From the NCBI RefSeq assembly GCF_024347575.1, contig NZ_AP025503.1, forward strand, positions 372,001 to 436,000: 64,000 nucleotides of DNA, in the 5' to 3' direction. The notes under the pieces are model-generated. The model saw only the letters and a program-made list of their open reading frames with translations, did no database searches and was not told the DNA's origin. Below are positions 49,027 to 59,941 of the stretch, one piece after another; within the stretch, counting starts at the first letter, position 1; every line of letters starts with the position of its first letter. Source of the stretch: Vibrio pelagius. Its GTDB lineage: Bacteria; Pseudomonadota; Gammaproteobacteria; Enterobacterales; Vibrionaceae. The translations under genes and the position numbers were made by a program.

Positions 49027-49055
49027 CAAAAAAGGCTGACTTAAGCCAACCTTTT
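49027..49055 (-). terminator. Imperfect terminator after leuD
   Basis: Imperfect stem with AAAAGG/CCTTTT ends and a CTTAAG centre. On the minus strand six T follow. It lies about 37 bases after the leuD stop. Confidence 0.55.
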
Positions 49056-49091
49056 GAGTGTTATCAGCAGATTCTAGCTTGCGTTAAGGTG

Positions 49092-49694
49092 TTACTTTAG
49101 AAAGCTAGGAATGTTTGCTTCATAGGCAGAAATTTTCTCTTCGTGCTGTAGCGTTAAACCAATGTTATCTAAGCCATTTAGCAGACAGTGGCGACGGAAT
49201 TCGTCGATCTCGAAAGAGTACTCTTTGCCGTTCGCACGAACCACGTTCGCTTCTAGGTCTACTTCAACTTCAGCCCCTTCATTCGCTTCAACGAACTGGA
49301 AGATTTCATCGACTTCTTGCTCAGTTAGGCGCACTGGTACCATCTGGTTATTGATGGAGTTACCGTAGAAGATGTCGGCGAAGCTCGGAGCGATCATCGC
49401 TTTAATACCGTAATCCGCGAGTGCCCAAGGCGCGTGTTCACGTGATGAACCACAGCCGAAGTTTTCGCGAGCCAACAAAATAGAAGCGCCTTGATAGCGA
49501 GGGGCGTTCATTACAAACTCTGGGTTTGGTTGCTGACCTGCATCATCTAGGAAACGCCAATCATGGAAAAGGTGTTTACCAAAGCCCAAGCGAGATACTT
49601 TTTGTAGGAACTGTTTTGGAATGATGGCATCGGTATCAACGTTCGCAGCATCTAGAGGAACGACTAAACCAGTGTGTTGTTTGAAACCTGACAT
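49092..49694 (-). CDS. leuD: 3-isopropylmalate dehydratase small subunit
   Basis: Small subunit of 200 residues of isopropylmalate isomerase, which converts 2- to 3-isopropylmalate with LeuC. It has the aconitase swivel-domain marks [11 protein letters not shown] and [14 protein letters not shown]. Last gene of the leu operon, 15 bases after leuC. Confidence 0.97.
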   Translation of the reverse strand: MSGFKQHTGLVVPLDAANVDTDAIIPKQFLQKVSRLGFGKHLFHDWRFLDDAGQQPNPEFVMNAPRYQGASILLARENFGCGSSREHAPWALADYGIKAMIAPSFADIFYGNSINNQMVPVRLTEQEVDEIFQFVEANEGAEVEVDLEANVVRANGKEYSFEIDEFRRHCLLNGLDNIGLTLQHEEKISAYEANIPSFLK

Positions 49695-49709
49695 GTTAAA
49701 TCCTCTAAA

Positions 49710-51122
49710 TTAAAGTTCACGAATATCGACGAAGTGGCCAGCGATCGCAGCAGCAGCGGCCATTGCCGGGCTCACTAGGTGTGTACGACCATCACGGCCT
49801 TGGCGACCTTCGAAGTTACGGTTAGATGTTGATGCACAACGCTCTTGAGGACCTAAGCGGTCATTGTTCATTGCAAGACACATAGAACAACCAGGTAGAC
49901 GCCATTCAAAGCCAGCTTCTTTAAAAATGACATCCAGCCCTTCTGCTTCCGCTTGCGCTTTAACTTGTTCAGACCCAGGAACGATCAGAGCCTGTACATG
50001 AGATGCGACTTTACGACCTTTCGCTACCGCTGCAGCAGCGCGCATGTCTTCGATGCGAGAGTTAGTACAAGAACCAACAAATACTTTATCAACGTTGTAT
50101 TCAGATAGAGATTTACCTGCTTCTAAGCCCATGTAAGCCAATGCTTTTTCAGCCGACGCTTTTTCAACTGGGTCAGAGAAGCTGTCTGGTGATGGGATAG
50201 GCGTATCAACCGAGATAACTTGGCCTGGGTTAGTACCCCAAGTCACTTGTGGTTTGATATCTGCAGCATTTAGGGTAACAACCGCATCAAACTCTGCGTC
50301 GTCATCGGTTTTCAGTGTGTTCCAGTACTCAACAGCCGCGTCAAAGTCTTCACCTTGTGGCGAGAATTTACGGCCCTTGATGTATTCGTATGTGGTTTCG
50401 TCAGGTGCGATAAGACCCGCTTTGGCACCGAGTTCAATCGCCATGTTACAAACCGTCATACGACCTTCCATCGTAAGATCGGTAATGGCTTCACCGCAGA
50501 ACTCAACAACATAGCCTGTACCGCCAGCAGCCGTTGTTTCACCGATGATCGCCAATACGATATCTTTAGCGGTAATGCCTGGAGCGACTTTGCCTTTTAC
50601 TTCGATTTTCATGGTTTTAGCGCGAGCTTGCTTTAGCGTTTGAGTTGCTAGCACGTGCTCTACTTCTGAAGTACCGATACCAAAGGCCAGTGAACCAAAT
50701 GCGCCGTGTGTCGCTGTGTGCGAGTCACCACAAACGATGGTCATACCCGGTAGCGTAATACCCAATTCAGGGCCCATTACGTGCACAATACCTTGGTATT
50801 TGTGGTTCAAGTCGTAAAGTGTAACGCCAAACTCTTCACAGTTTTTCGATAGCGTTTCCATCTGGATACGAGCCATCTCACCTGATGCATTGATGTCTTT
50901 CGTTTGGGTGGATACGTTGTGATCCATGGTCGCGAAAGTCTTACCAACTTGGCGAACTTTACGTCCCTTTTCACGAAGACCATCAAAGGCTTGCGGTGAT
51001 GTTACTTCGTGTACTAGGTGGCGATCGATGTATAGGATTGGGTTTTCACCCTCAGCTGCAACGGCAACGTGCGCGTCGTAGACTTTTTCGTATAAGGTTT
51101 TGGCTTGCTGGTTTGTAGACAT
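49710..51122 (-). CDS. leuC: 3-isopropylmalate dehydratase large subunit
   Basis: Large subunit of 470 residues, an aconitase-family protein with a 4Fe-4S cluster. The three cluster cysteines lie in [10 protein letters not shown] and [10 protein letters not shown]. The active-site stretch [20 protein letters not shown] is intact. It lies third in leuABCD, 99 bases after leuB. Confidence 0.98.
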   Translation of the reverse strand: MSTNQQAKTLYEKVYDAHVAVAAEGENPILYIDRHLVHEVTSPQAFDGLREKGRKVRQVGKTFATMDHNVSTQTKDINASGEMARIQMETLSKNCEEFGVTLYDLNHKYQGIVHVMGPELGITLPGMTIVCGDSHTATHGAFGSLAFGIGTSEVEHVLATQTLKQARAKTMKIEVKGKVAPGITAKDIVLAIIGETTAAGGTGYVVEFCGEAITDLTMEGRMTVCNMAIELGAKAGLIAPDETTYEYIKGRKFSPQGEDFDAAVEYWNTLKTDDDAEFDAVVTLNAADIKPQVTWGTNPGQVISVDTPIPSPDSFSDPVEKASAEKALAYMGLEAGKSLSEYNVDKVFVGSCTNSRIEDMRAAAAVAKGRKVASHVQALIVPGSEQVKAQAEAEGLDVIFKEAGFEWRLPGCSMCLAMNNDRLGPQERCASTSNRNFEGRQGRDGRTHLVSPAMAAAAAIAGHFVDIREL

Positions 51123-51221
51123 AGCTTGTTCTTCCTTGGGAGCATTAATCCCAGTGCTTATTTCAGCTCACCGCTTTGCAGTCAGTGAGCCGATATTGTT
51201 CTTATAGAGTGTTGCGTGATC

Positions 51222-52322
<1,101 letters not shown>

Positions 52323-52399
52323 TTAATTTCTTCGAGCTTGGAGGAGCGTTAATTTGTTTCCTAGCTCTCCTATATAAGAGAGCCAGAGAGTGATTCTGT

Positions 52400-53947
52400 T
52401 TATACGGTTTCGATTCGTTGCTGTTTCATTTCAGCAATCGTGTCTGCACGTTGAATGCTATTGATAACATGCAGTAGCGCTTGGCCAGATGCTTCTACGA
52501 TATCGGTTGAAACGCCAGTACCGTGGTATTTGCGACCTTTGTAGTTAGCGATGATGTCTGCTTGTCCTAAGCCATCTTCCCCTTCCCCTTTTGCCGTTAG
52601 GTCGAACTTGTCTAGTACGATTTCGTAGCCAGTCAAACGGTAGATACATTGGTATAGCGCATCAACAGGGCCATTACCGACTGCTGCTTCACACTTCTCT
52701 TCATCACCACATTGCAGCTTGATGCTGGTGGTCGACATCACACTGCCAGATTGAACACTTAGGTAGTTCAACTTGTAGAAGTCATCTTCGTCGCGAAGGT
52801 TAGCGAAATGCATCAAGGCTTCTAAGTCGTAATCGAATACTTGACCCTTGCGGTCGGCTAGCTTCAAGAAATCTTCGTACAATGAATCTAGGTTGTACTC
52901 GTTTTCTTGGTAACCCATCGCATCCATGTGGCTCTTAACGGCTGCACGGCCACTGCGGCTGGTTAGGTTTAGCGCTTTATCTTTAAGACCTATAGACTCA
53001 GGAGTCATGATCTCGTAGGTATTTTTGTTCTTAAGCATGCCGTCTTGGTGGATACCCGAAGAGTGGCTAAAGGCGTTCGCACCGACAATGGCTTTGTTGT
53101 CTTGGATTGGCATGTGACATAGCTGACTCACTAGCTTACTGGTGCGGTGAATCTCTTCGTGTTTAAGGCCTGTATGAACGCCTAGCAACTCTTGACGTGT
53201 CTTGATGATCATTGCGATCTCTTCAAGAGAACAGTTACCCGCACGCTCACCAATACCATTGATCGTACCTTCAACCTGACGAGCCCCCGCTTGTACCGCA
53301 GCAATAGAGTTTGCGACTGACATACCTAGATCATCGTGACAGTGAACGGAGATGATCGCTTTGTCGATGTTTGGTACACGGTTGAACAGTGTTTGGATAA
53401 TGCCACCGAACTCATTGGGTACTGTGTAGCCCACCGTGTCTGGAATGTTTATGGTTTTTGCGCCTGCATCAATCGCGGCTTCTACCATGCGACATAGGTT
53501 ATCAATAGGTGTACGACCTGCATCTTCACAAGAGAATTCAACATCATCAGTGTAGTTACGTGCGTGTTTTACCGCTTTAACACCCATCTCAACCACGTCG
53601 TCGTAACTGCGACGAAGCTTGTCTTGTACGTGAACTGTAGAAGTTGAGATAAAGGTATGAATACGAAATGCTTCAGCAACTTTCAAAGCCTCCGCAGCTG
53701 CGTCAATATCTTTGGCAACGGCACGAGAAAGAGCACAAATACGGCTGTTTTTGATGTTCTTAGCGATGGTTTGCACTGACTCAAAATCACCCGGAGATGA
53801 AACAGGGAAACCCGCTTCAATAACGTCCACACCGAGTCTTTCAAGTGCATAAGCAATTTGTAACTTCTCTTTTACTGTCAGGCTTGCAGCTAGTGCCTGC
53901 TCGCCGTCTCGTAAAGTCGTATCAAAAATTATCACTTGATCGTTCAT
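52400..53947 (-). CDS. leuA: 2-isopropylmalate synthase
   Basis: First committed enzyme of leucine synthesis, 515 residues, condensing acetyl-CoA with 2-oxoisovalerate. The catalytic TIM barrel (about 1-290) shows [10 protein letters not shown] at the start and the HCHDDLGM metal-binding motif. The C-terminal regulatory domain (about 390-515) that binds leucine for feedback inhibition is complete. The ATG at 53947 follows AAGGAAGCACC. Its leader carries an attenuator and the leucine-rich peptide leuL. Confidence 0.98.
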   Translation of the reverse strand: MNDQVIIFDTTLRDGEQALAASLTVKEKLQIAYALERLGVDVIEAGFPVSSPGDFESVQTIAKNIKNSRICALSRAVAKDIDAAAEALKVAEAFRIHTFISTSTVHVQDKLRRSYDDVVEMGVKAVKHARNYTDDVEFSCEDAGRTPIDNLCRMVEAAIDAGAKTINIPDTVGYTVPNEFGGIIQTLFNRVPNIDKAIISVHCHDDLGMSVANSIAAVQAGARQVEGTINGIGERAGNCSLEEIAMIIKTRQELLGVHTGLKHEEIHRTSKLVSQLCHMPIQDNKAIVGANAFSHSSGIHQDGMLKNKNTYEIMTPESIGLKDKALNLTSRSGRAAVKSHMDAMGYQENEYNLDSLYEDFLKLADRKGQVFDYDLEALMHFANLRDEDDFYKLNYLSVQSGSVMSTTSIKLQCGDEEKCEAAVGNGPVDALYQCIYRLTGYEIVLDKFDLTAKGEGEDGLGQADIIANYKGRKYHGTGVSTDIVEASGQALLHVINSIQRADTIAEMKQQRIETV

Positions 53948-54030
53948 GGGTGCTTCCTTATATCGATATCGTATCGATTGCTATCCAAAATATTATTGAG
54001 AATGATGTTCTTTTAATGAGCTTAGTTACA

Positions 54031-54055
54031 AAAAAACCCGCTTAGCGCGGGTTTT
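54031..54055 (-). terminator. leu operon attenuator terminator
   Basis: Nine-base stem AAAACCCGC/GCGGGTTTT with a 5-base loop, followed on the minus strand by a T-run. It lies between the leader peptide gene and leuA, where an attenuator is expected. Confidence 0.92.
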
Positions 54056-54083
54056 AATATTTGTGCAGTTCTTGACCCACAAC

Positions 54084-54146
54084 TTACCCACGCGATTGGT
54101 TCACGATAAGGAGAAGTTTCAGCAGTCGAGAAAAAGAAAACGTCAT
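54084..54146 (-). CDS. leuL: leu operon leader peptide LeuL
   Basis: Twenty-codon frame upstream of the attenuator. It encodes a peptide with five leucines in six residues (Leu-Leu-Lys-Leu-Leu-Leu, residues 8-13), using CTG, CTG, CTT, CTC and CTT, followed by Ile and Val. Ribosome stalling there when leucyl-tRNA is short would favour the antiterminator. It is too short for usual gene finders. Start ATG at 54146, stop TAA at 54084-54086. The upstream ribosome site is weak (ATTTGTGCC). Confidence 0.88.
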   Translation of the reverse strand: MTFSFSRLLKLLLIVNQSRG

Positions 54147-54180
54147 GGCACAAATATCCGTAAATAAACTGTTAACACCA

Positions 54181-54209
54181 TATGTACCGTAATTTATTCT
54201 GAGCGTCAA
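54181..54209 (-). promoter_or_regulatory. Sigma-70 promoter of the leu operon
   Basis: On the minus strand TTGACG (54209-54204), a 17-base spacer and TACATA (54186-54181). The start point would fall about 30 bases before leuL. Confidence 0.75.
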
Positions 54210-54415
54210 ACGTGAAAATCCAATATCGGTGTGCATCGTGAGCTTTTTCATTTTGTTTGTGCTTATTTTTGCTTGTTTATTGGTTTTTTATTTTGCTTAT
54301 TTACTTTCGGGTTGCGCGGTTAGTTTATCGTTTGCATGATGTTTAGGTTATAACTTTGTACTAAATCTTTTTTACAGGGTGAATGACGGGAAAATAATTC
54401 AGACGCAAAACTTAA

Positions 54416-54431
54416 TTAATCACTTGATTAA
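54416..54431. promoter_or_regulatory. Putative TetR-family operator 1
   Basis: TTAATCACTTGATTAA, with 7-base perfect arms. It is identical to operator 2 except for the two central bases. Confidence 0.65.
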
Positions 54432-54466
54432 ATAGTGAGTAATTATTCTTCACCACCCGTTTGAAT

Positions 54467-54506
54467 ATCACCCTATAATTAATCACACGATTAATTATAG
54501 GGTGAT
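54467..54506. promoter_or_regulatory. Putative TetR-family operator 2 (18-base inverted repeat)
   Basis: Perfect 18-base arms ATCACCCTATAATTAATC and GATTAATTATAGGGTGAT with a 4-base centre. Its core TTAATCACACGATTAA repeats operator 1. It ends seven bases before the regulator's GTG start and contains a TATAAT (54474-54479), so binding would block the promoter. Confidence 0.8.
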
Positions 54507-54512
54507 CGAAGA

Positions 54513-55163
54513 GTGGGACAAAAAGCGGGACGACCGCAAAAAAATCGAGAGGTGCGGCAACGCTTGATTGAACATGCGCGGGATCTGTTTGTCGTGCAGC
54601 CTTATGACAAAGTATCGACGCGGCTCGTCGCTGAGAGGGCTGGCGTTAATATTGCGATGATTCGCTACTACTTCGGCAACAAGGCGGGTCTGTTTGAAGC
54701 GATGTTGCGTGAAACTCTACGGCCAATGCAGCAGCAGATGCAAAAGCTCATTGATGAGAGTAACCACGATAATTTTCTCGACCTTATGCGTACCTACTAC
54801 AAAGAGATGGCTAAGGTTCCAAAATTCCCTCGCTTGGTGGCTCAAGTGATGAATATGCCACCCTCTGAGGTTCAGCGAGAGCTGCTTGAAAAGGTGTTTA
54901 TTGATATCGCTAAACCTGCCCAAGACGTGATATTCGAGAAGCTGATTGATCATGGTGTGCTGAGAAAAGATATGGATCCTAAATTATGTCGGATCTCGTA
55001 TATCAGCTTAATGGTCTTTCCTTTTATCGCACCACCACCACTGCTTGCACTGCATGGCATTGAGTTAAATGAAGACTTCCTTAACCGTCTGATTGAACAC
55101 AATATTAAACTAATGAGTGAAGGCTTTGTGAATCCAAGCAGCCCCTCAGAACTTCAGGACTAA
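54513..55163 (+). CDS. TetR-family regulator of the adjacent RND pump
   Basis: Repressor of 216 residues with an N-terminal helix-turn-helix (about residues 30-60, VSTRLVAERAGVNIAMIRYYFGNKAGLFEAM region) and a variable C-terminal ligand domain. It starts with GTG at 54513, preceded by GAAGA. It is followed within six bases by the membrane-fusion gene, so it controls its own transcript, and two near-identical palindromes lie before it. The likely role is local repression of the efflux operon, released by a substrate of the pump. The ligand is unknown. Confidence 0.9.
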   Translation: MGQKAGRPQKNREVRQRLIEHARDLFVVQPYDKVSTRLVAERAGVNIAMIRYYFGNKAGLFEAMLRETLRPMQQQMQKLIDESNHDNFLDLMRTYYKEMAKVPKFPRLVAQVMNMPPSEVQRELLEKVFIDIAKPAQDVIFEKLIDHGVLRKDMDPKLCRISYISLMVFPFIAPPPLLALHGIELNEDFLNRLIEHNIKLMSEGFVNPSSPSELQD

Positions 55164-55168
55164 ATAGA

Positions 55169-56494
55169 ATGAAAATAGGGAAAAAGTGGCTGTTCTTTCC
55201 AGCATTAGCGATAGGCATTGTCGGCTTAGTTGTTGCGATAAATCTCAAGCCTGATCTTCCAACCAAGCCTGCTGGAGATCGAGCCCGCTTAGTCGACATA
55301 CAAGTGTTAGAGCAACAAGCTATCGCTCCCTTAGCAATTGGGTTTGGCAAAGTGGAGCCGAAAGTTGAGTGGAAAGCGATCGCGGAAGTGACGGGCAAGA
55401 TAGTCTATCGCCATCCCGAATTGGAGAAGGGCAAAGTGATCCCTGCTGGTACAGAAGTGCTTAAGATTGATCCGCTCGATTATGAACTCAAATTGACCCA
55501 AGCTCAGGCCGACCTTAAATCTTCTCAAACCTCTTTGGCTAAGTTGAATCAAGAAGAGCAGAACCTAAACCAAACATTGAAGATCGAGAAAAACCGTTTA
55601 GTGATCAGCAATAAAGAGCTTAAGCGCAAACAAGATCTTCGTAAGAAAGGGTTAACCTCTCAGTCTGATGTTGATCTGCAAGAGCAGAGTGCGCTGTCGC
55701 AGCGCAAACTGGTCCTCGATATCGAAAATCAAATTGCGTTAATGCCTGATGAGAAGAGAGTCGCTGAGGCGGTGATCAAAGTGAATGTCTCTAAAGTAAG
55801 AGAAGCAGAGCGCTCTTTGGAAAAAACCACCATTACTCTGCCAAAAGCAATGCGTATCGCGCAGGTTGATATCGAGACCAACCAAGTGGTCAATCTTCAA
55901 CAAACCATGTTTATTGCTCATGGTATTGATGTAATGGAGGTGGAGGCTCAGCTTTCAATTCACGATATGCAGACCTTGGCTTCGAGCTTAGGTGAATTCA
56001 CTCGTGATGAGTCTGGTGTTCCTAACACCGATACTTCAGAAATCAGCGCTACGATTGAACTTAACAGCGGAAATTTAAATGCTGTATGGCCTGCACGAGT
56101 GGCGCGTATCAGTGAAACCGTGGATGAAAACCAAGCAACCGCAGGCGTCATACTAGAGATCCAGCAAGACTATGCACAACTTAATCCAAGTAGCTTGCCT
56201 CCTCTAGTAAACGGCATGTTCGTTAAAGCTTTGATTGAAGGGGCATCTAACCCTGCTTGGGTTGTACCAGAGCGAGCACTGCATGGCGATACTCTGTACT
56301 TAATGAACAGTGAGCAGCGCTTGAGTATGGTTCAGGTGGAAGTTTTATACCGCCGTGATAATCAGGTCGTGGTTCGTGGAGATCTCAAACAAGGGGATAA
56401 GTTAATCCTCAATGATGTTCTTCCAGCCATAGAGGGTATGCTTCTGAGAGAAGCTGGCGATGATTCGGTCTCGAAGCAGGAGAGCGATTCATGA
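55169..56494 (+). CDS. RND efflux membrane-fusion (periplasmic adaptor) protein
   Basis: Protein of 441 residues. An N-terminal hydrophobic segment (about 7-26) without a lipobox cysteine anchors it in the inner membrane. A lipoyl-type half follows (VTGKIVYRHPELEKGKVIPA), then a long alpha-helical hairpin (about residues 105-215, rich in Leu/Lys/Glu/Gln), the second lipoyl half and a beta-barrel. It bridges the RND pump to an outer-membrane channel. Its stop overlaps the RND start by four bases (ATGA). No outer-membrane channel gene is nearby, so it probably uses a TolC-type partner encoded elsewhere. Confidence 0.92.
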   Translation: MKIGKKWLFFPALAIGIVGLVVAINLKPDLPTKPAGDRARLVDIQVLEQQAIAPLAIGFGKVEPKVEWKAIAEVTGKIVYRHPELEKGKVIPAGTEVLKIDPLDYELKLTQAQADLKSSQTSLAKLNQEEQNLNQTLKIEKNRLVISNKELKRKQDLRKKGLTSQSDVDLQEQSALSQRKLVLDIENQIALMPDEKRVAEAVIKVNVSKVREAERSLEKTTITLPKAMRIAQVDIETNQVVNLQQTMFIAHGIDVMEVEAQLSIHDMQTLASSLGEFTRDESGVPNTDTSEISATIELNSGNLNAVWPARVARISETVDENQATAGVILEIQQDYAQLNPSSLPPLVNGMFVKALIEGASNPAWVVPERALHGDTLYLMNSEQRLSMVQVEVLYRRDNQVVVRGDLKQGDKLILNDVLPAIEGMLLREAGDDSVSKQESDS

Positions 56495-59400
56495 TCAAGT
56501 TTTTCTCTCGACACCCAACCGCAGCCAACCTACTCATGCTGGGATTGCTGGTGCTGGGTTTTACCTCGCTCTCCAACATTAAGCGAGAAACCTTTCCTGA
56601 GTACGATCCTCCATACATCATGGCGGGTATTGTTTACCCCGGCGCTTCACCACAAGAGGTGGAGGAGAGCTTATGTATTCGTATGGAAGACGCCGTTGAT
56701 GGTTTGGCGAACATTGAAGAAACGCAATGTGAAGCTATTGAAGGTAGCGCGCGACTGATCCTCAAACTCAATGAGAAAGCGGATATTGGTCGTATGCTGG
56801 TGGACGTACAGACTCAGATTGATTCGATCAACGATTTCCCTTCAGAGATTGAGTCTCCTGTCGTTCAAGAGCTTGATTGGAATGAGCCCGTGGTTGATGT
56901 GGCAATCACTGCAGATACTACCTGGCCTGAACTCAAAGCTTATGCTGAGCAGTTAAAGCGCACCATGAAGCTCGACTATGGTGTCTCGTTGGTCGAGGTG
57001 AGCGGTTTTTCTGATCACCAATATCGTGTTGAGCTGGATACCCAAGCCATTCGTCAGTTGGGGCTCACCGTCAATGACATCGCCGAGCAGATTGGGCGTC
57101 AAAACGTTAAGCTGCCAAGTGGTAATGTCGAAACACCGGATAAAAACTTCCTGATCCGTTTTGATGAGCGTCGAGTAACGCCACAAGAACTCGAAAGCAT
57201 TGTGGTTGGCTCTGCGCCAAACGGCTCTGTGATTCGCCTGCGAGACATTGCAACCATCACAGACCGATTTGAATTGGATGAACAGAAAGTACTGTTTGAT
57301 GGAAAGCCATCGGCTCTGCTTAAGGTCAGTAAAAACAAAGAAGATGATGCACTGCGTATCAAAGAGCGCGTGACTCAATTTGTTGAAGAGCAGAGTGTCA
57401 TCGCTCCTGATGGTGTCACGCTGCAAATGACCAATGATCTTTCGTCTGTGTTGTGGGACCGTCTGACGATGATGGTGCGCAACGGCTGGCAAGGGATCGT
57501 ATTGGTGTTTGCGACAATGTGGTTGTTCTTCAGCTTACGTTATTCATTTTGGGTTGCCGCTGGCCTGCCGGTTGCTTTTATGGGTGGTCTGTTCTTGATG
57601 GCGAACCTTGGGTTATCCATCAACATCATGTCACTGGTTGGTTTGTTGATGGCCATCGGTATCATGATGGATGACGCCATCGTGATCGCGGAATCGATAG
57701 CCTCACATCTCGATCGGGGACAGAAGGTCGATGATGCTGTCTACAATGGAGTGAAGAAAGTTCTGCCTGGTGTACTCTCTTCATTCTTAACGACAGTGTG
57801 TATTTTTGGCAGCTTGTTGTTTTTAGATGGCGAGATGGGGGCGGTACTAAAAGCGGTGCCTCAAGTCTTGATATTGGTACTCTCGTTGAGCTTGATTGAA
57901 GCCTTCTTGATCTTGCCAAATCACTTGTCGCATTCACTGCATAAGGAGAAACAAGAGAAGCCTGCTCTACGTTTTAAAGTTGTGCTATTGGAGAAATTTG
58001 AACATTTCCGCAACACCACTTTGATGAACATGGTTGAGCGCGTTGTTTCGTTTCGATACGCCTTTATGGGAGGTGTAGTGAGTTTGCTGCTCCTTGCGAT
58101 CGCTTTGATTGCTGGTGGTATCGTTAAATTCCAGCCGTTCCCTGAATTAGATGGTGACATCGCTGAAGCTCGGGTGATTTTGCCGCCGGGTGCATCGCTG
58201 GCGCAAACTGAACGAGTTGTGGAGCATATCGTCTCTTCTGCCGAGCGTTTGAACTTGCAATGGAGTGATGAAGTTGAGGGCGGTAATACCTTAGTTGAAC
58301 ACATTACCAGCCAGTTTAATGCCAATGCGGATGCCAATGAATCCGGTCCACATTTGGCGACGGTACGTTTGGATCTGCGTGGTGCCGAAAGCCGAAATAC
58401 GATTATCGATGACTTTATCGATGCTTGGCGTGATGATGTGGGTGAAATGGCTGATCCTATTTCTCTGGTATTCAAGCAGCCCACGATGGGGCCGGGTGGA
58501 CGCGCGATTGAAATTCGGGCCAAGCACGATGATTTGCAAGAGTTGAAAGCGGCTTCGATTGATATCCAAGAGTATTTGAATCAGTTTGATGGAGTGCATG
58601 GCGTGCTTGATGACATGCGAATGGGTAAAGAGGAGATCTTAGTTAAGCTGAGACCGGGAGCAGAGACTTATAACGTCAACGGACAGATGATTGCGTCTCA
58701 ATTGCGTGCGGCGTTCTTTGGACAAACTGCGGATGAGATTCAGGTGGGTGTTGAGAATATCTCCATTGAAGTGCGCTTGGACAAGCAGCAAGCGGGCGAT
58801 GTTCAGCAACTGGCGAATTTCCCAATCATCACTTCCGATGGTAGTCAGATCCCGTTAGCGACCTTAGCGACCCTCGATTTTCAGCGAAACTATGTGCGAA
58901 TCCAGCGTATTGATGGTCTGCGTACCATCAGCATCTTTGGTGATGTGAACAACAAAAAAGCCAGCTCGTCAGCTATTTTGGCGCAGTTTCAGCGTGATGA
59001 AGCGCCTAAGTTGTTAAAGAAATACCCTGGACTGCGTTTTGACTTTGAAGGTGAGGCGAAAGATGCCGCTAAGACGGGTGCGTCTATGGGGAAAGGCTTC
59101 TTACTGGGCTTGTTTGGCGTCTTTACCATATTGAGTTATCAATTCCGCAGCTACTTAGAACCTTTCGTGGTGATGCTAGCGATACCTTTGGCTTTTATTG
59201 GTGTCGTGGTCGGACACTGGTTGTTGGGACACGCTCTGAGCATGCCGAGTATGATGGGCTTCGTCTCATTAGCTGGGATCGTAGTTAACGACTCGATACT
59301 CTTGGTGCAATACATCCGGCACCATGTGGATGAAGGAGATAGCGTGCATGACTCTGTAGTGAAAGCGAGTCGTGAGCGTTTCCGTGCCGTGTTCTTAACC

Positions 59401-59598
59401 TCGATGACGACTGCGGCAGGTCTGTTGCCTCTGCTCACTGAAACCAGTTTGCAGGCTCAGGTTATACAGCCACTGGTGATTTCAATCGTGTTTGGTATCT
59501 TCGCTTCCACGCTACTGGTGCTGTTTATGATCCCTGCGGCCTATGCGATTTTGGCAGACTTTGGCTTAGTGAAGAAACATGAGCCTCTCACTATCTAG
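56491..59598 (+). CDS. RND-family efflux pump inner-membrane protein
   Basis: Proton-driven transporter of 1035 residues with the AcrB layout: TM1 near residues 10-30, a large periplasmic loop, TM2-6, a second loop and TM7-12. The proton-relay pair is Asp394-Asp395 in IMMDDAIVIAE, and the GIVVNDSILLV motif of the second half is present. It works with the adaptor encoded just upstream. Vibrios have several RND pumps (the Vex series); I cannot say which of these, if any, this one matches. The TetR-MFP-RND order with no channel gene is typical. Confidence 0.94.
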   Translation: MIKFFSRHPTAANLLMLGLLVLGFTSLSNIKRETFPEYDPPYIMAGIVYPGASPQEVEESLCIRMEDAVDGLANIEETQCEAIEGSARLILKLNEKADIGRMLVDVQTQIDSINDFPSEIESPVVQELDWNEPVVDVAITADTTWPELKAYAEQLKRTMKLDYGVSLVEVSGFSDHQYRVELDTQAIRQLGLTVNDIAEQIGRQNVKLPSGNVETPDKNFLIRFDERRVTPQELESIVVGSAPNGSVIRLRDIATITDRFELDEQKVLFDGKPSALLKVSKNKEDDALRIKERVTQFVEEQSVIAPDGVTLQMTNDLSSVLWDRLTMMVRNGWQGIVLVFATMWLFFSLRYSFWVAAGLPVAFMGGLFLMANLGLSINIMSLVGLLMAIGIMMDDAIVIAESIASHLDRGQKVDDAVYNGVKKVLPGVLSSFLTTVCIFGSLLFLDGEMGAVLKAVPQVLILVLSLSLIEAFLILPNHLSHSLHKEKQEKPALRFKVVLLEKFEHFRNTTLMNMVERVVSFRYAFMGGVVSLLLLAIALIAGGIVKFQPFPELDGDIAEARVILPPGASLAQTERVVEHIVSSAERLNLQWSDEVEGGNTLVEHITSQFNANADANESGPHLATVRLDLRGAESRNTIIDDFIDAWRDDVGEMADPISLVFKQPTMGPGGRAIEIRAKHDDLQELKAASIDIQEYLNQFDGVHGVLDDMRMGKEEILVKLRPGAETYNVNGQMIASQLRAAFFGQTADEIQVGVENISIEVRLDKQQAGDVQQLANFPIITSDGSQIPLATLATLDFQRNYVRIQRIDGLRTISIFGDVNNKKASSSAILAQFQRDEAPKLLKKYPGLRFDFEGEAKDAAKTGASMGKGFLLGLFGVFTILSYQFRSYLEPFVVMLAIPLAFIGVVVGHWLLGHALSMPSMMGFVSLAGIVVNDSILLVQYIRHHVDEGDSVHDSVVKASRERFRAVFLTSMTTAAGLLPLLTETSLQAQVIQPLVISIVFGIFASTLLVLFMIPAAYAILADFGLVKKHEPLTI

Positions 59599-59619
59599 TG
59601 AGCAGCATATGAACATGAG

Positions 59620-59643
59620 AAGCGGCGTTTGAGCCGCTTTTCT
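59620..59643 (+). terminator. Terminator after the RND pump gene
   Basis: Seven-base stem AAGCGGC/GCCGCTT with a 6-base loop and a short T-rich tail, 21 bases after the stop. Confidence 0.75.
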
Positions 59644-59646
59644 TTT

Positions 59647-59808
59647 ATACCAATCACAGTAAGTAAGTGATCAAAAATAGCGCAGGAAAAAGGCTTGAGA
59701 ACAAGGCGGAATTTTTCGATAAGTAGTTATTCTACAATCAAAAATTCTAACGCAGTTCTCGAGCCTTTTAACAAGCTAGGGTGAGCAATTATTTACTACG
59801 ATTGGTAT
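59647..59808. repeat. 162-bp imperfect palindromic MITE-like element
   Basis: Terminal inverted repeats ATACCAATC/GATTGGTAT bound a sequence that is an imperfect palindrome almost throughout. Internal arms include AAAGGCTTGAGAAC paired with GTTCTCGAGCCTTT, GAATTTTTCGAT-like matching segments, and the centre GTAG-TTATT-CTAC. No coding capacity. It resembles small non-autonomous elements scattered in vibrio intergenic regions. Confidence 0.8.
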
Positions 59809-59941
59809 TATCTATAATTCACAGCCTTGATGAATTACCACATGAATGAAATGTTCATTTTTTATCCGCAAAATCGTCACCATATTGTCATTTCTAACTT
59901 CTAACGTAATCCCAAAGCAATGATATAAGCTGAGGGAACAC

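Larger units (their letters stand above)
54147..54512. promoter_or_regulatory. Divergent leu/tetR control region
   Basis: 366 bases holding the leu promoter (54181-54209) on one side and two matching palindromes in front of the TetR gene on the other. The middle (about 54240-54400) is AT-rich, with no further gene. Confidence 0.8.
59599..59941. other. Intergenic region with repeat element
   Basis: 343 bases without a gene. They contain the RND terminator, then a 162-base palindromic repeat (59647-59808), then about 130 AT-rich bases before the PAP2 gene that probably hold its promoter. Confidence 0.7.

Noticed and set aside
57921..58523. 200-codon minus-strand frame inside the RND pump gene
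   Set aside because: It lies wholly within a clearly coding gene with intact motifs and has the composition of an antisense shadow.
59647..59808. ERIC element or tRNA-like structure
   Set aside because: The sequence does not show the ERIC core as I know it, and there is no acceptor stem, anticodon loop or T-loop pattern.
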